Of a stretch of 64,000 nucleotides of DNA, positions 1 through 10,221 are shown piece after piece. The notes under the pieces were generated by a model. It had not been told where the DNA came from and made no database searches. It saw only the letters and a program-made list of their open reading frames with translations. This stretch comes from Paraphysomonas bandaiensis (Eukaryota > Chrysophyceae). A program made the translations under genes and the position numbers. The stretch is taken from positions 1 to 64,000 of the forward strand of contig CBFFRP010000138.1 of assembly GCA_965644295.1 (NCBI GenBank), in the 5' to 3' direction. The stretch's first letter is position 1. Each line of letters opens with the position of its first letter.

Positions 1-1094
1 GACATCATCATAATAATATTGATAACTATATTAATGCAATAACGATATGATAACATAATATGTAGGGTATATGTAGCTTGTTTTGTATAAGATTGGTGAC
101 AACAAGAGATACAGATTATTATTACGAGGGCAAGACGACAGACAACTAGGATTTACCCTCGAACACACGTTTTCTTTGATCTACGCGATTGCTACCCGTT
201 GGTTTACGCCTATATCCATACGGTAGTCGGTGTCATAGCGTTTTGAGTTAGGAAGCATTGATTGGTACCGCATGTGCGATATTCGTAGTCCATTCGTCAT
301 TGTGAGAAGCTTTCTGATGGTTTTGAACAGCTCTATGTGCTTGCTCATCGTTCCGGACTATGATATACGATTATTTTCCCATTATCACACACCGTCGATT
401 TTCTGTGGAATGGGGAGGAATTCGTAGGGTGCCATTGGGCACAGATGCATAGGTGTTCTAGGCATGCTGATGGTAAAATTTCCCTATGTATAGATGGCTA
501 GGTCTGTTGTACACTGGTTCGCAGGAATGGCGATGTTTAACGGGTTGAAATGTGATTGCAGTTGTCATGAAATGTGCTTGCAATTTTTGTGGATTCGAAT
601 ATTGTCATTTTGGGGTGTTTGTGGCTCGAAAATCGGCGATTTTCTACAATTCTCAAAAATTGGGGATTTTTGGGTTTTTGGGACTCAAAAATCGGAGGTT
701 TTTGGAAAAGACCTATTTAGGCGTATTTCAGGGGGTTTTTGACTATAAACGATGTAGGATATGAATCGTATGTAGTGTAGTACATGTTTGAGCATATTGT
801 ACGGTTGTGGTTGCATTCAATGTCCTGTGTATGAGGAGGAGTCTTTAGACTAGGGGTCTGTCTTTGGTTTTGCTTGTAACTTAGTTTTTAATAATAATTC
901 TCTATGAAATTAACATAGTTGGTTGACTGATCTGTCTATTGGGAGCTTTAGATTGCAGGATACAGGGGAGCTTGTGTTTCTGGCTGTTGGTTTCTTAAAG
1001 AGTTATTATTATAGTTTTCTGTTTTGTTGTTTCGACAAACAACCATTTCACATATCTTTTCAGTGATCTTAGGTTGCAAGACCTGAGTTGTTCA
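1..1094 (+). repeat. 5' LTR (first 43 bases outside window)
   Basis: Direct repeat of 6650-7743. It ends in CA at 1093-1094; the shared sequence runs two bases further. The small ORF inside it (494-742) recurs identically in the other LTR (7143-7391) and is a by-product of the repeat, not a gene. As the LTR, it should hold the promoter and polyadenylation signals of the element. Confidence 0.95.
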
Positions 1095-1164
1095 TAGTAA
1101 ATTTACTCACGGTAAAACACGTAAGTGAAGATATCATTATTGTAGATTATAGATATATATCGAA

Positions 1165-2634
1165 ATGTCTGATTCGGAGGGTCCTGTTGGTTCATCTGAG
1201 TTAGATGAAGTTAAGGAAATGTTACGGGGAATTGCTCTCAATTTGGAGAACGTCACTAAGTTGTGTGTAGCAACTGCCAGTAGGGTAGATAATCTGGAGT
1301 CCAGAATGTCTATTAATGAAGAAGTTTTAGTTAATGAGCTGGAGGAAGCTCAGAAGGAAGTAGATGAGGCCATCCGTGACCAGCGTGAAGAGCAGCAGGG
1401 ACATACCAGAGAGAGTGGCAGGGCTGCCGACGACAAAGGCAAGAAGAAAGAGCGAAGGACATCTGTATTCATGAGGGAGGCTGAGTCTTCAGAGGAAATG
1501 GAGGTTCCAAAGCATGTCATCATCAATGTTGAAAAGCCATCCCATAAGCATATTTTTCTGGATTCGATGGAGCTTAGTGATTTTACAAAGTTTATCATCC
1601 AATGGTTTGAATATGAACAGATCAATGGGATTAAGCTTGAGCCAGCCCAGATAGTTAGCAGGCGTGTTCGGAACCTGCTTATGTTCAACAATAGCTTGAC
1701 GGATAAAATGTTTGTTAAGTTGAGTGCTCAGAAATTCTGTGAGCTGATGGCTAAGGAGACCAAGGTGTTGTCTAAAGTGGAGTTCATTGAGACTTTGCGA
1801 TACGCGCTGAGATATTTTAAGCCACTGGATTGGAAATCAGTGCGGCCGAATACACATGAGCTGTTTTTTCAAGAGATTTTGAAGCGAAAGAGTATTTTTA
1901 TGCGTACGTTTACTATCATGATGGAGGCCAATAGTACTAAGTGTCCGCCGGTTGGAGGAAAAGAGTTTGGATCGGCTCAAGTATTTTTGGAGTTGATCGA
2001 CGAGTCTTACAACAAACGAGTTCTGGCTGAGATTCCAAGGGTGACGGATACTAATTATGGTAATGTTGAAGAGTTTCTGGATACATACGTTTCCAAGGCG
2101 AGTGAGCATTATGAGGCGTCCAAGAACATCAGATTGGTGCCTTATGAAGGGTCCGATTTCAGTAGGAAGCAAATTCAAAGGAGTTCGAGGAATCGGGACA
2201 ATGGATACGTTGCAAAGGAGAAACCGAAATCTTTAAACAACGTGCAGTTTGCGGACCGAGTTGAGGATGATTTCTACAGCGATTTAGATGACAAGGAGGT
2301 TGACCCGATAGTTGTGGTCAAGGATGACGGGATGTCAGATGATGATTTCGAGAATGAGGTTGAGGAGATGTTGCTCGGCGAACCAGAGTCTGATAAGGAA
2401 GCTATAGAACAGGTGATGAACCTGGAGAAGACTGTTAATCCAACCCGTGGTTGCGTTGCGTATGCGTTGTATGGGAACTGCTACAAAGGGAAGGAATGTA
2501 AGCATGTCCAGGGTCATAATGGAGCAGTTGCAACGGAAACCCGGAAATGGATGATGAAGAAGCTGTCTCAGATGATGGCAGATGATTCCAAAGGGCCGCG
2601 AAAGATTTTGCCGAGGCCTGGTGGAGTGACTTGA
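1165..2634 (+). CDS. gag: Gag-like capsid/nucleocapsid polyprotein of the LTR retrotransposon
   Basis: A 489-residue ORF just after the 5' LTR. The N-terminal 100 residues are charged and probably coiled-coil. A long helical region follows, consistent with a capsid domain, then an acidic stretch. Near the C-terminus, residues about 441-460 contain Cys residues spaced C-x8-C-x5-C followed by His, resembling a CCCH finger rather than the usual CCHC knuckle. The ORF ends with TGA at 2632-2634. Pol lies in the same reading frame and its first ATG is 3 bases further on. This suggests UGA readthrough or termination-reinitiation. Family assignment is by position and architecture; the capsid sequence itself is not recognisable by eye. 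Confidence 0.88.
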   Translation: MSDSEGPVGSSELDEVKEMLRGIALNLENVTKLCVATASRVDNLESRMSINEEVLVNELEEAQKEVDEAIRDQREEQQGHTRESGRAADDKGKKKERRTSVFMREAESSEEMEVPKHVIINVEKPSHKHIFLDSMELSDFTKFIIQWFEYEQINGIKLEPAQIVSRRVRNLLMFNNSLTDKMFVKLSAQKFCELMAKETKVLSKVEFIETLRYALRYFKPLDWKSVRPNTHELFFQEILKRKSIFMRTFTIMMEANSTKCPPVGGKEFGSAQVFLELIDESYNKRVLAEIPRVTDTNYGNVEEFLDTYVSKASEHYEASKNIRLVPYEGSDFSRKQIQRSSRNRDNGYVAKEKPKSLNNVQFADRVEDDFYSDLDDKEVDPIVVVKDDGMSDDDFENEVEEMLLGEPESDKEAIEQVMNLEKTVNPTRGCVAYALYGNCYKGKECKHVQGHNGAVATETRKWMMKKLSQMMADDSKGPRKILPRPGGVT

Positions 2635-2637
2635 CAA

Positions 2638-5600
2638 ATGTGCGAGGCTAATGGTTCGCAGGATCACGAAGAAATATTGTACGGTTTGAATGATCCTGAG
2701 ACTGTTAGTCGAGTTTTCCTCAGAAATTTGATGAATGTCTGTAATACGCGAGAACGAAAAGACTTGACATTGGCTCATTCTGGGGGAAGTATTGTATGTG
2801 ATGATAACTATATAATATCTGTGCGTGGAATATTGTTCGACACTGGAGCCCTAACATCTAACTTCATTTCCAAGGATTTGTTTGAGACGTTTAGAAATCA
2901 TGTGTGTGAAAACAAAGTCATAAAAAAAGAAACAGTTATAGGATTTGCCGATAAAACGTCGAGAATGAAGTGTAGTTTTGTAGTGAAATTAAAATTGAGG
3001 TTTGAGAGAGAAGACTCCAAGGGAGAGTTCGTGTTATATGACGGGGATTTTATTGTTGCTGATATGGGTAGCAACGATATTATCATTGGACTTCCGGCTA
3101 TCGTTAAGGATCTATGGGATTATTTTCTATTTATGCTTAAAGGAAGGACTATTGAACGAATCGAATCAGAAGTAAGTTTTATTAAAAGGCGTGAGGACGA
3201 TGTTACCGAGGATGATTTGTTGTTGAATGCGGTTGAAGAATTATTGCAGCCGTGGTGTGACAGTAGTAGGGAGGTAGCACCTGAAGAATTGGATGTTCCG
3301 GACCCTTCGCAGTTCGGATTTGCCTCAAGTTTTCTTGGAAAAACTAGAGAGGAAGCTTTGAGCGAGTTCGAGGATATGTTTGGTGAGCACGTGTCTCCAG
3401 AGTTCTCAGCAGCGCGACCGGTGCTGGAGTTATTGAGGACTAAGGGAGTAGAGGTATTTGTTCCAGAGCGGTGGGAAGGTATAAAAGGAGTGGATCCGTT
3501 GAACATCAAGTTCGCTGAGAATTTGCCTCCTAGGATCAAGCCGAAGGCAAGACCCGTAAATCCTAGATTATATGAGGATGCGGAGAAGGAGTTTAGGAGA
3601 CTGTGTGGTTACATCTATGTTCCTAGTAGGTCGCCATGGGCTTCTTGTTTGGTGATCGCGCCAAAAGCCACGAAACCTTTTATTAGGATTTGTGGGGATT
3701 ACGTGCAAATCAACAAGTACATTCCAAGTCCACACTATACAGTTCCTAATGTAAGACATGAGTTGGATCGTATTATTGGCTATAAGATATTTATGGACAT
3801 TGACCTCACGAATGCGTTCCATCAGATCAGGTTGCATGAGAACACATCTGAAAAATTGTCAGTTCAAACACCGTGGGGCCAATTTCAGCCTTTATTCCTT
3901 CCGGAGGGAGTGTCTCCAGGGATTAGTGTGTTGCAAGAAGCGGTAGTCAAATTGTTTGGAGATCTGGAATGGGCGCTGTGTATATTTGATAATGTTCTGT
4001 TATTGGCACATGATTTTGATGATGCGTATAAGAAGCTGGAGATTTTCCTGGATAGATGCATTGAACATGGAGTTGTGTTGAAATTTGCAAAGACCTGGTT
4101 AGGATTTAGGGAGATCAAGTTTTTTGGCTATTTGGTAAGGCACAATAGTTTCGAGCTCACGGACGATAGGAAAGAGGCTTTATTGAAGATTCCTTTTCCA
4201 GAGAATGGAAATAGATGTAAGAAGATTAGATCTTTGTTGGGTCTGGGAGTATTCTTTGCTCCATTTGTTCAGAATTACTCAGATTTGGTCAAACATCTTA
4301 CGGATATGACTAAGAGTAGTTTTAATTGGGAAGAAACGACATGGCAGCACGATTATAGGCAGGAGTTTGAAAACTATAAGAGTGGTTTGCAACAGTCTTG
4401 TGCTTTGTTTTATCCGAATTATGATCTTGAGTGGACACTTAGGACAGATGCCAGTGACTATGGAGTGGCAGGCATTCTTTTCCAGACTGTTGAGGGAACT
4501 GGGTCTAGTCCGATTCAACAGCAAACTATTGCTATCTGTTCCAAGAAATTGTCAGAGCAAGCCTTGAAGTGGTGTACTATTGAGAAGGAGGGTTTTGGTA
4601 TATTCTATTCAGTCAAGAAATTTTCGTTTTATCTGAGAGGAAAGAAATTTACAATCGAGACGGACCACAACAACCTTGTGTGGATGGAGGCATCAGAAGT
4701 TGCGAAGATAATTCGATGGAGAATTTATTTGCAGGATTTTGATTTTTTGATTCGTCATATCCCAGGGAAGAACAATGTGGTTGCGGATTGCTTGTCAAGA
4801 TTGCTGTATTTGTCCGGATTTGTGGACGAAAGTGACGATTTCGACTCAGATGAAGTGAACTTCGTGACACTGCATAACATCTTTGAAAAAGACGATTTTG
4901 AGGACGAAGTGCAGGAGATCGCGCCACCTACGGAGGAGCAGAGGATAGATTATCATCAGGCTATCAAGGAGGTTCACAACGCGCAAGTTGGACACTGGGG
5001 TGCGAAAGAGACGTGGAAGCGTCTGTGTAAGCAATTTCCGGGACACGGTGTACCATTCAAGGTGGTTGCAGATTTCGTGGACGAATGCATCAACTGTCAG
5101 AAGAACCGGAGGGAGCTGAAGCAGCGATTGATTCCTATTACTAGACATTTAAAACCGCCTCATTCCAGGAGTGCTTTGGGAATTGACGCGGTTGCTATTA
5201 CACCTGTTTCTAAATCTGGTTACACGCATATTGTGGTCATGGTTAATTTGTTTACGAAATTGGTGTACCTATATGCGGTGAAAGGAATGACGGCTATCAA
5301 TTTGGCTACAGCAGTATGGAAGTGCTGGTGTACATACGGGCTCACGGATATGATTATATCAGATATGGGTCCGGATCTCAAATCCGAGCTTTTCGCAGAA
5401 CTGGTTAAGTTGTCAGGACTTCGTCATGTATTTAGTATTGCCAACAGGCACGTCAACGGATGTGAGCGTATTATTAAGGAAGTGGTTCGTCACATCCGTG
5501 CTATTTGTTTTGACAAGCGAATCGAGGCTGATGCTGTTTTGGAGGACGAACTGTTACTTGCCACTATCATGTTCATTCTGAATACCCACGAGAGTAGTGA

Positions 5601-6576
5601 GACGGGGTATTCTGCGTTCGAACTGACGTTTGGGTCCCAGGATTCTATCTATAAGAACCTTTTGGCCGCCCAGGGGAGAGACAATGATCCGTCTCATCAG
5701 CTGTTGAAAAGGCTGAACGATTACTTAGCTCTAGTCCGCCAGATATCAGCAGATTACCAGAAGTCTCTAGTTGAGAAACGAGCGGAAGCGGGTTTGGATC
5801 CTGCCAAACAAAACCAGTATTGTCCAGGCGATTTTGTTATGTTCGACGCTGGTGCTAAACCACATCCGAAATTATCCTCGAGGATGAAGGGTCCTTTCGA
5901 AGTGGTACGGCAATATAAGAATGATGTTCAAATTCGAAATCTTCTTACCGGGGGGATTCGGGAATACTCTGTCTCTGATCTTGAGCCATTTTTCGGAGAT
6001 AAGGAATCGGCTATTGAAGCGGCGATGCGAGATCATGAGCAATTTAAGGTGGAGGAGATTCTTTCATATACGGGAGATTCACGAACAAAATCTACGATGG
6101 TCTTCAAGGTGAAGTATGCGGACGGCGATATCTTGGACATTCCATGGACACCGGATATTCAGTGTGAGGCATATTATGATTTCTGTGAGTCTAGGCCTTA
6201 CCTGCGGCATCTTGCGTATGACTCGTTTACTGCGAAGCGTTTTGTCTCTTCAATGAGGAAAGAGAATATCACAACAGTGTCGGTTGGAGATACTGTTTAT
6301 GTTGACCTCAGGTTCTATGGTGACCTGTGGTACGAGAGTCTTGGTTTACCGGATTATGCCACGGCCGCGTATGTCATGGAATTCACGTACACCCATTGGT
6401 ATCATAAGAATTCCAAACGCAAGATTAGCGCCCGTTTTAATCTCAACGGTTCCAACTATGCCTTCGACAACTATTTGGTCTATTGTTGGGGATCCCAGAA
6501 GGATTTTGACCCTGCTCGCATGATTTTGGTTGATGCGTCGCTCGCTGCGGCTTATCCCAAAATTATTCAGGAGTAG
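2638..6576 (+). CDS. pol: Pol polyprotein: protease, reverse transcriptase, RNase H, integrase
   Basis: A 1312-residue ORF. An aspartic protease site (FDTGA) lies near residue 64. The reverse transcriptase has the first catalytic Asp in FMDIDLTNAFHQIRL. At the YxDD position it has IFDN, so Tyr and the second Asp are changed. RNase H follows (TDASDYG, EKEG, TDHNNL). The integrase has an H-H-C-C zinc region (GHWGAKETW to CINCQKN), a D-D-E core (GIDAVAI, SDMGPD, NGCERII), a GPF motif near the C-terminal module, and a chromodomain-like tail (FKVEEIL to PWTPDIQ). The order is typical of chromodomain-bearing Ty3/Gypsy elements. The ORF is uninterrupted. Expression probably depends on readthrough of the gag TGA or on reinitiation at the ATG. 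Confidence 0.96.
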   Translation: MCEANGSQDHEEILYGLNDPETVSRVFLRNLMNVCNTRERKDLTLAHSGGSIVCDDNYIISVRGILFDTGALTSNFISKDLFETFRNHVCENKVIKKETVIGFADKTSRMKCSFVVKLKLRFEREDSKGEFVLYDGDFIVADMGSNDIIIGLPAIVKDLWDYFLFMLKGRTIERIESEVSFIKRREDDVTEDDLLLNAVEELLQPWCDSSREVAPEELDVPDPSQFGFASSFLGKTREEALSEFEDMFGEHVSPEFSAARPVLELLRTKGVEVFVPERWEGIKGVDPLNIKFAENLPPRIKPKARPVNPRLYEDAEKEFRRLCGYIYVPSRSPWASCLVIAPKATKPFIRICGDYVQINKYIPSPHYTVPNVRHELDRIIGYKIFMDIDLTNAFHQIRLHENTSEKLSVQTPWGQFQPLFLPEGVSPGISVLQEAVVKLFGDLEWALCIFDNVLLLAHDFDDAYKKLEIFLDRCIEHGVVLKFAKTWLGFREIKFFGYLVRHNSFELTDDRKEALLKIPFPENGNRCKKIRSLLGLGVFFAPFVQNYSDLVKHLTDMTKSSFNWEETTWQHDYRQEFENYKSGLQQSCALFYPNYDLEWTLRTDASDYGVAGILFQTVEGTGSSPIQQQTIAICSKKLSEQALKWCTIEKEGFGIFYSVKKFSFYLRGKKFTIETDHNNLVWMEASEVAKIIRWRIYLQDFDFLIRHIPGKNNVVADCLSRLLYLSGFVDESDDFDSDEVNFVTLHNIFEKDDFEDEVQEIAPPTEEQRIDYHQAIKEVHNAQVGHWGAKETWKRLCKQFPGHGVPFKVVADFVDECINCQKNRRELKQRLIPITRHLKPPHSRSALGIDAVAITPVSKSGYTHIVVMVNLFTKLVYLYAVKGMTAINLATAVWKCWCTYGLTDMIISDMGPDLKSELFAELVKLSGLRHVFSIANRHVNGCERIIKEVVRHIRAICFDKRIEADAVLEDELLLATIMFILNTHESSETGYSAFELTFGSQDSIYKNLLAAQGRDNDPSHQLLKRLNDYLALVRQISADYQKSLVEKRAEAGLDPAKQNQYCPGDFVMFDAGAKPHPKLSSRMKGPFEVVRQYKNDVQIRNLLTGGIREYSVSDLEPFFGDKESAIEAAMRDHEQFKVEEILSYTGDSRTKSTMVFKVKYADGDILDIPWTPDIQCEAYYDFCESRPYLRHLAYDSFTAKRFVSSMRKENITTVSVGDTVYVDLRFYGDLWYESLGLPDYATAAYVMEFTYTHWYHKNSKRKISARFNLNGSNYAFDNYLVYCWGSQKDFDPARMILVDASLAAAYPKIIQE

Positions 6577-6587
6577 CTACGGCATCC

Positions 6588-6604
6588 GGGGGGGGAGAAA
6601 GGGT
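6588..6604 (+). other. Polypurine tract of the retrotransposon
   Basis: An almost pure purine run (eight G, then AGAAAGGG) ends 2-3 bases before the TG that begins the 3' LTR at 6607. This is the expected place for the plus-strand primer, and it is the reason for placing the LTR start at 6607 rather than at 6649. Confidence 0.8.
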
Positions 6605-6606
6605 AA

Positions 6607-7743
6607 TGTAAAGCCGTGGGCTTTTATAACACCCTTTTACACGTTTTATGACATCATCATAATAATATTGATAACTATATTAATGCAATAACGATATGAT
6701 AACATAATATGTAGGGTATATGTAGCTTGTTTTGTATAAGATTGGTGACAACAAGAGATACAGATTATTATTACGAGGGCAAGACGACAGACAACTAGGA
6801 TTTACCCTCGAACACACGTTTTCTTTGATCTACGCGATTGCTACCCGTTGGTTTACGCCTATATCCATACGGTAGTCGGTGTCATAGCGTTTTGAGTTAG
6901 GAAGCATTGATTGGTACCGCATGTGCGATATTCGTAGTCCATTCGTCATTGTGAGAAGCTTTCTGATGGTTTTGAACAGCTCTATGTGCTTGCTCATCGT
7001 TCCGGACTATGATATACGATTATTTTCCCATTATCACACACCGTCGATTTTCTGTGGAATGGGGAGGAATTCGTAGGGTGCCATTGGGCACAGATGCATA
7101 GGTGTTCTAGGCATGCTGATGGTAAAATTTCCCTATGTATAGATGGCTAGGTCTGTTGTACACTGGTTCGCAGGAATGGCGATGTTTAACGGGTTGAAAT
7201 GTGATTGCAGTTGTCATGAAATGTGCTTGCAATTTTTGTGGATTCGAATATTGTCATTTTGGGGTGTTTGTGGCTCGAAAATCGGCGATTTTCTACAATT
7301 CTCAAAAATTGGGGATTTTTGGGTTTTTGGGACTCAAAAATCGGAGGTTTTTGGAAAAGACCTATTTAGGCGTATTTCAGGGGGTTTTTGACTATAAACG
7401 ATGTAGGATATGAATCGTATGTAGTGTAGTACATGTTTGAGCATATTGTACGGTTGTGGTTGCATTCAATGTCCTGTGTATGAGGAGGAGTCTTTAGACT
7501 AGGGGTCTGTCTTTGGTTTTGCTTGTAACTTAGTTTTTAATAATAATTCTCTATGAAATTAACATAGTTGGTTGACTGATCTGTCTATTGGGAGCTTTAG
7601 ATTGCAGGATACAGGGGAGCTTGTGTTTCTGGCTGTTGGTTTCTTAAAGAGTTATTATTATAGTTTTCTGTTTTGTTGTTTCGACAAACAACCATTTCAC
7701 ATATCTTTTCAGTGATCTTAGGTTGCAAGACCTGAGTTGTTCA
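6607..7743 (+). repeat. 3' LTR
   Basis: A 1137-bp terminal repeat beginning TGTAAAGCC directly after the polypurine tract and ending TTCA. Lines compared by eye with 1-1094 are identical, including two embedded ORFs. The flanking sequence after 7743 begins TAACTCAGG. Confidence 0.94.
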
Positions 7744-7883
7744 TAACTCAGGACCCTAATTCAGAATGCTGAGCCCCCTCCAAAACCAATGGAGACCCAT
7801 CCCAAAGGGAGACCCCCAGATCAAAAGCGCCGGTGAGTCCACGGACACACGATAAAGGCGAATTTCATATCACACAAAAAGAA

Positions 7884-8069
7884 CGGAAGTGGTTGCACCT
7901 TGGTGCTTGCGGCGACGCACAAGCAGCTTTCGTAGCGTTAAATAGTAGGATAAAAGAGTTTGTATTGATTAGTTACGGGTAGTGGTCTAACTAGTATGAC
8001 TAGCATTCTTCTAGCCACTAATTGATGCAAGGTCTCAACGCCTATTGCTAAATAATCAGACATTCACTA
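7884..8069 (+). repeat. SINE-like hairpin repeat, copy A
   Basis: A dispersed repeat of about 186 bp. Its 5' head has an outer stem CGGAAG (7884-7889) pairing with CTTTCG (7927-7932) with one G-U pair. This encloses TGCTTG...CAAGCA with a GCGA loop. The 3' part ends GCCTATTGCTAAATAATCAG then CATTCACT and an AT-rich tail. Related copies lie at 16507, 50502 and 51214. A 68-bp 3' fragment identical to 8002-8069 lies at 10152-10219. Related sequence is also inside the composite repeats near 17766, 27365 and 44990. I found no target-site duplication for this copy. Confidence 0.85.
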
Positions 8070-9419
8070 TATATACGTACATTGAGAGGGTGTATATGCA
8101 TAAATATGTATGTATAATATATATATTATACAGTCATAAATGTTCCCCACCCTCCTCTGTACAATACTCCTGTGATTCTATCCAATTCTACTGTAGTCAA
8201 CCATATATATACAGTAGTAACTGCAGCAGGTGTTATATTATATATAACACTAATAAGATAAAACACACACTGTAGTAACACACTCATATATATGTATACT
8301 GAGTGAAGTTTTCATTATAATCAAATAATATAAATTTAAAAGAATAATAATTTAAAAAGTTTAATTATGATTATTTATGTGTATTGTTATGAATATATGT
8401 GTATTAAACCCCTTTATAGGGTATTAAATGGAAATAATATGCATATTATAGTGTATTATAATAAAAGTGGGTAGATACTAAAACTCCTCCCTCTTGTTGG
8501 TTACTGATATTATGATGATTGTAGTAGTGAACAACATTATTTGATATTTTTGTGTAATAGTAACATAGACAGTGGATAGATAGATATGGATGGATGGATT
8601 TGTAACCTTTTGTTGTAACCAAGATATGATTACATCCTACAGATAACTTAGCAGACATGCATACAGTATGTATATAGGTGTACCGTATCCATAGACATAG
8701 CTATACGTATTATATTGTTATTAGGCATCCTATATTGAGCAAGAAGATGATCAGGTATGTAAGAAGAAGAGGAGCAGTCGAAGGCGAAAAGTTGTCTTCG
8801 ATAATACGGAGTGTATATATTTTTATACTCATAGAGTGTACAACTCTTATCTCCTCTATGGAGAGAGTATAAAAATATGTATAGAGTAACAACTCATTGA
8901 CAAACGCTCACACCCATCATATACACATTAAAAGTATTCCCGCTGTGAGCACTACTTCACCTTCACAGACACCATAAAAGTACATACATCAGAAGTAAGT
9001 GTTATACTGTGGCAGCGCAGGTAATCCAACATAGAGTGATTATTAAATAAAAAGCTTGTAAATTCCTATTGAAAAACAGATATCAGACACCCTACTAAAG
9101 TGCTAGTGTTAATTAAGCTAAGTAACGTATAGATTGTTAATAAAAATCTCAGCGCATTATTTGTGTGTCGGCACCAAGGAAGCTCTCTAGCTAGATCTTC
9201 ACTATACTTGTATAGCCTATATAAGATTACAAGAAATCCCGCGCATTCTAGGGGAGGAAGGGAGCCGCTAGGCCTATACTGAGCCATGCATGGTCACGAG
9301 AAGCTCCGGGTAATATTTGTTAGGTAACAATGGGAAGGTACACACATGGTTCCTACTACAATCTGCGCGAATTATATATATTAGTCATGCATAGCTATTG
9401 ATACTAACATGAGTGACGT
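8070..9419. other. AT-rich spacer with one long stem-loop
   Basis: I see no convincing gene here. The only clear structure is an inverted repeat with arms at 8815-8830 and 8865-8880 (15 of 16 bases pair) around a 34-bp centre that holds a shorter inner stem (ATAGAG/CTCTAT). It could be a MITE remnant or a cruciform. Confidence 0.5.
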
Positions 9420-9465
9420 CAGGCTTGTGTGACAATTAATTTTCTCTTTACTTCCAATTCATCGG

Positions 9466-9609
9466 TTTCAAAACGACAACCGAAAGTACAAGAAAGCGAA
9501 CAAACTACAACACGATTTCGTTGCATGGCTAAAGCATGTGTATAGCGCTATCAACGCTTGTGAGAGGTTGTTTAGCAAAGCTACGACAGTAGTGACTGCA
9601 TTATGTTAG
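9466..9609 (+). pseudogene. hAT transposase C-terminal relic
   Basis: One frame reads VAWLKHVYSAINACERLFSK and then reaches a stop at 9607-9609. The CERLFS motif is the hallmark of the hAT dimerisation domain near the C-terminus. The rest of the transposase is gone. A more decayed relative, without the CERLFS motif, is at about 17330-17470. Confidence 0.6.
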
Positions 9610-10040
9610 TGAATGACACCTACTAGATAAATTGTAATGTTATTCAATGTCTTGTTATTATTAGTAGACATGGAAGCAAAGAGCTACTGATTTGAATATA
9701 ATAATCAAATAAATACCAATACTAGTATTCTACTATCTGTGCGTCATCGCAAGAACTTAGATGCAACCATCCTCGCTATCAATCACTCAAAGCAAACGCA
9801 GAGAATGTTAATATATCTGACATCTGCTGACTTCAGGATTTATGAGATCTTAAGGCGAACTCATTCCGGATGCTTGACTTCCCTGTTCCCTGGATACTAC
9901 CCTTACAGTGGGTCCATTCCCGGATAACCTTCAGGTGGGCCCAGTGCTAGATGCCAGCTTGCTCTTCAGGGCTCAAAGACGTCTACACCAAGTGACTCTT
10001 ATTGCTCTCCCTTGCACCACTCAAGCATTTGGCTATTATT

Positions 10041-10143
10041 GGACAGAACAATATCTGCGACTATATATATTTTGCGGCTCTCGTTAGTTTCCCGCATTCC
10101 CCAGAACACCACCAAAAAGTGTAAGTCCGACTTTGTTGAGGGT
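10041..10143 (+). repeat. Composite-repeat end module, copy 1
   Basis: A copy of the module that begins with a CAGA-ACAATA-TCTG stem-loop and ends with CCGACTTTGTTGAGGG. Other copies are at 28111-28232, 45357-45450 and 61855-61980. Here the second stem-loop (CCGGAGAAATA...) is deleted. Confidence 0.7.
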
Positions 10144-10152
10144 TTAAAATGA

Positions 10153-10221
10153 GCATTCTTCTAGCCACTAATTGATGCAAGGTCTCAACGCCTATTGCTA
10201 AATAATCAGACATTCACTACT
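10153..10221 (+). repeat. 5'-truncated SINE fragment with 13-bp target-site duplication
   Basis: The fragment matches the last 67 bases of SINE copy A exactly. It is flanked on both sides by the same 13-mer, GGGTTTAAAATGA (10140-10152 and 10222-10234). A 5'-truncated copy between long direct repeats is the signature of target-primed reverse transcription. Confidence 0.8.

Larger units (their letters stand above)
1..7743 (+). mobile_element. Ty3/Gypsy-type LTR retrotransposon, nearly complete
   Basis: The element has two long terminal repeats, a gag-like ORF and a pol ORF in the order protease, reverse transcriptase, RNase H, integrase, which is the Ty3/Gypsy (Metaviridae) order. Position 1 of the window matches position 6650 and the match runs to 1096/7745. 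The 3' LTR starts with TG at 6607, so the first 43 bases of the 5' LTR lie outside the window. Both ORFs are intact and I saw no difference between the LTRs in the parts compared, so insertion was probably recent. The left flank is outside the window, so a target-site duplication cannot be tested. No primer-binding site starting TGG was seen just after the 5' LTR. Confidence 0.97.

Noticed and set aside
494-764. Short ORFs in the 5' LTR, repeated at 7143-7413
   Set aside because: They recur only because the LTR is duplicated; they are Phe/Gly/Cys-rich with no domain and no gene-like context.
7884-7935. SINE head as a hammerhead or tRNA-derived structure
   Set aside because: It lacks the CUGANGA and GAAA hammerhead core and lacks tRNA A and B boxes at the right spacing.
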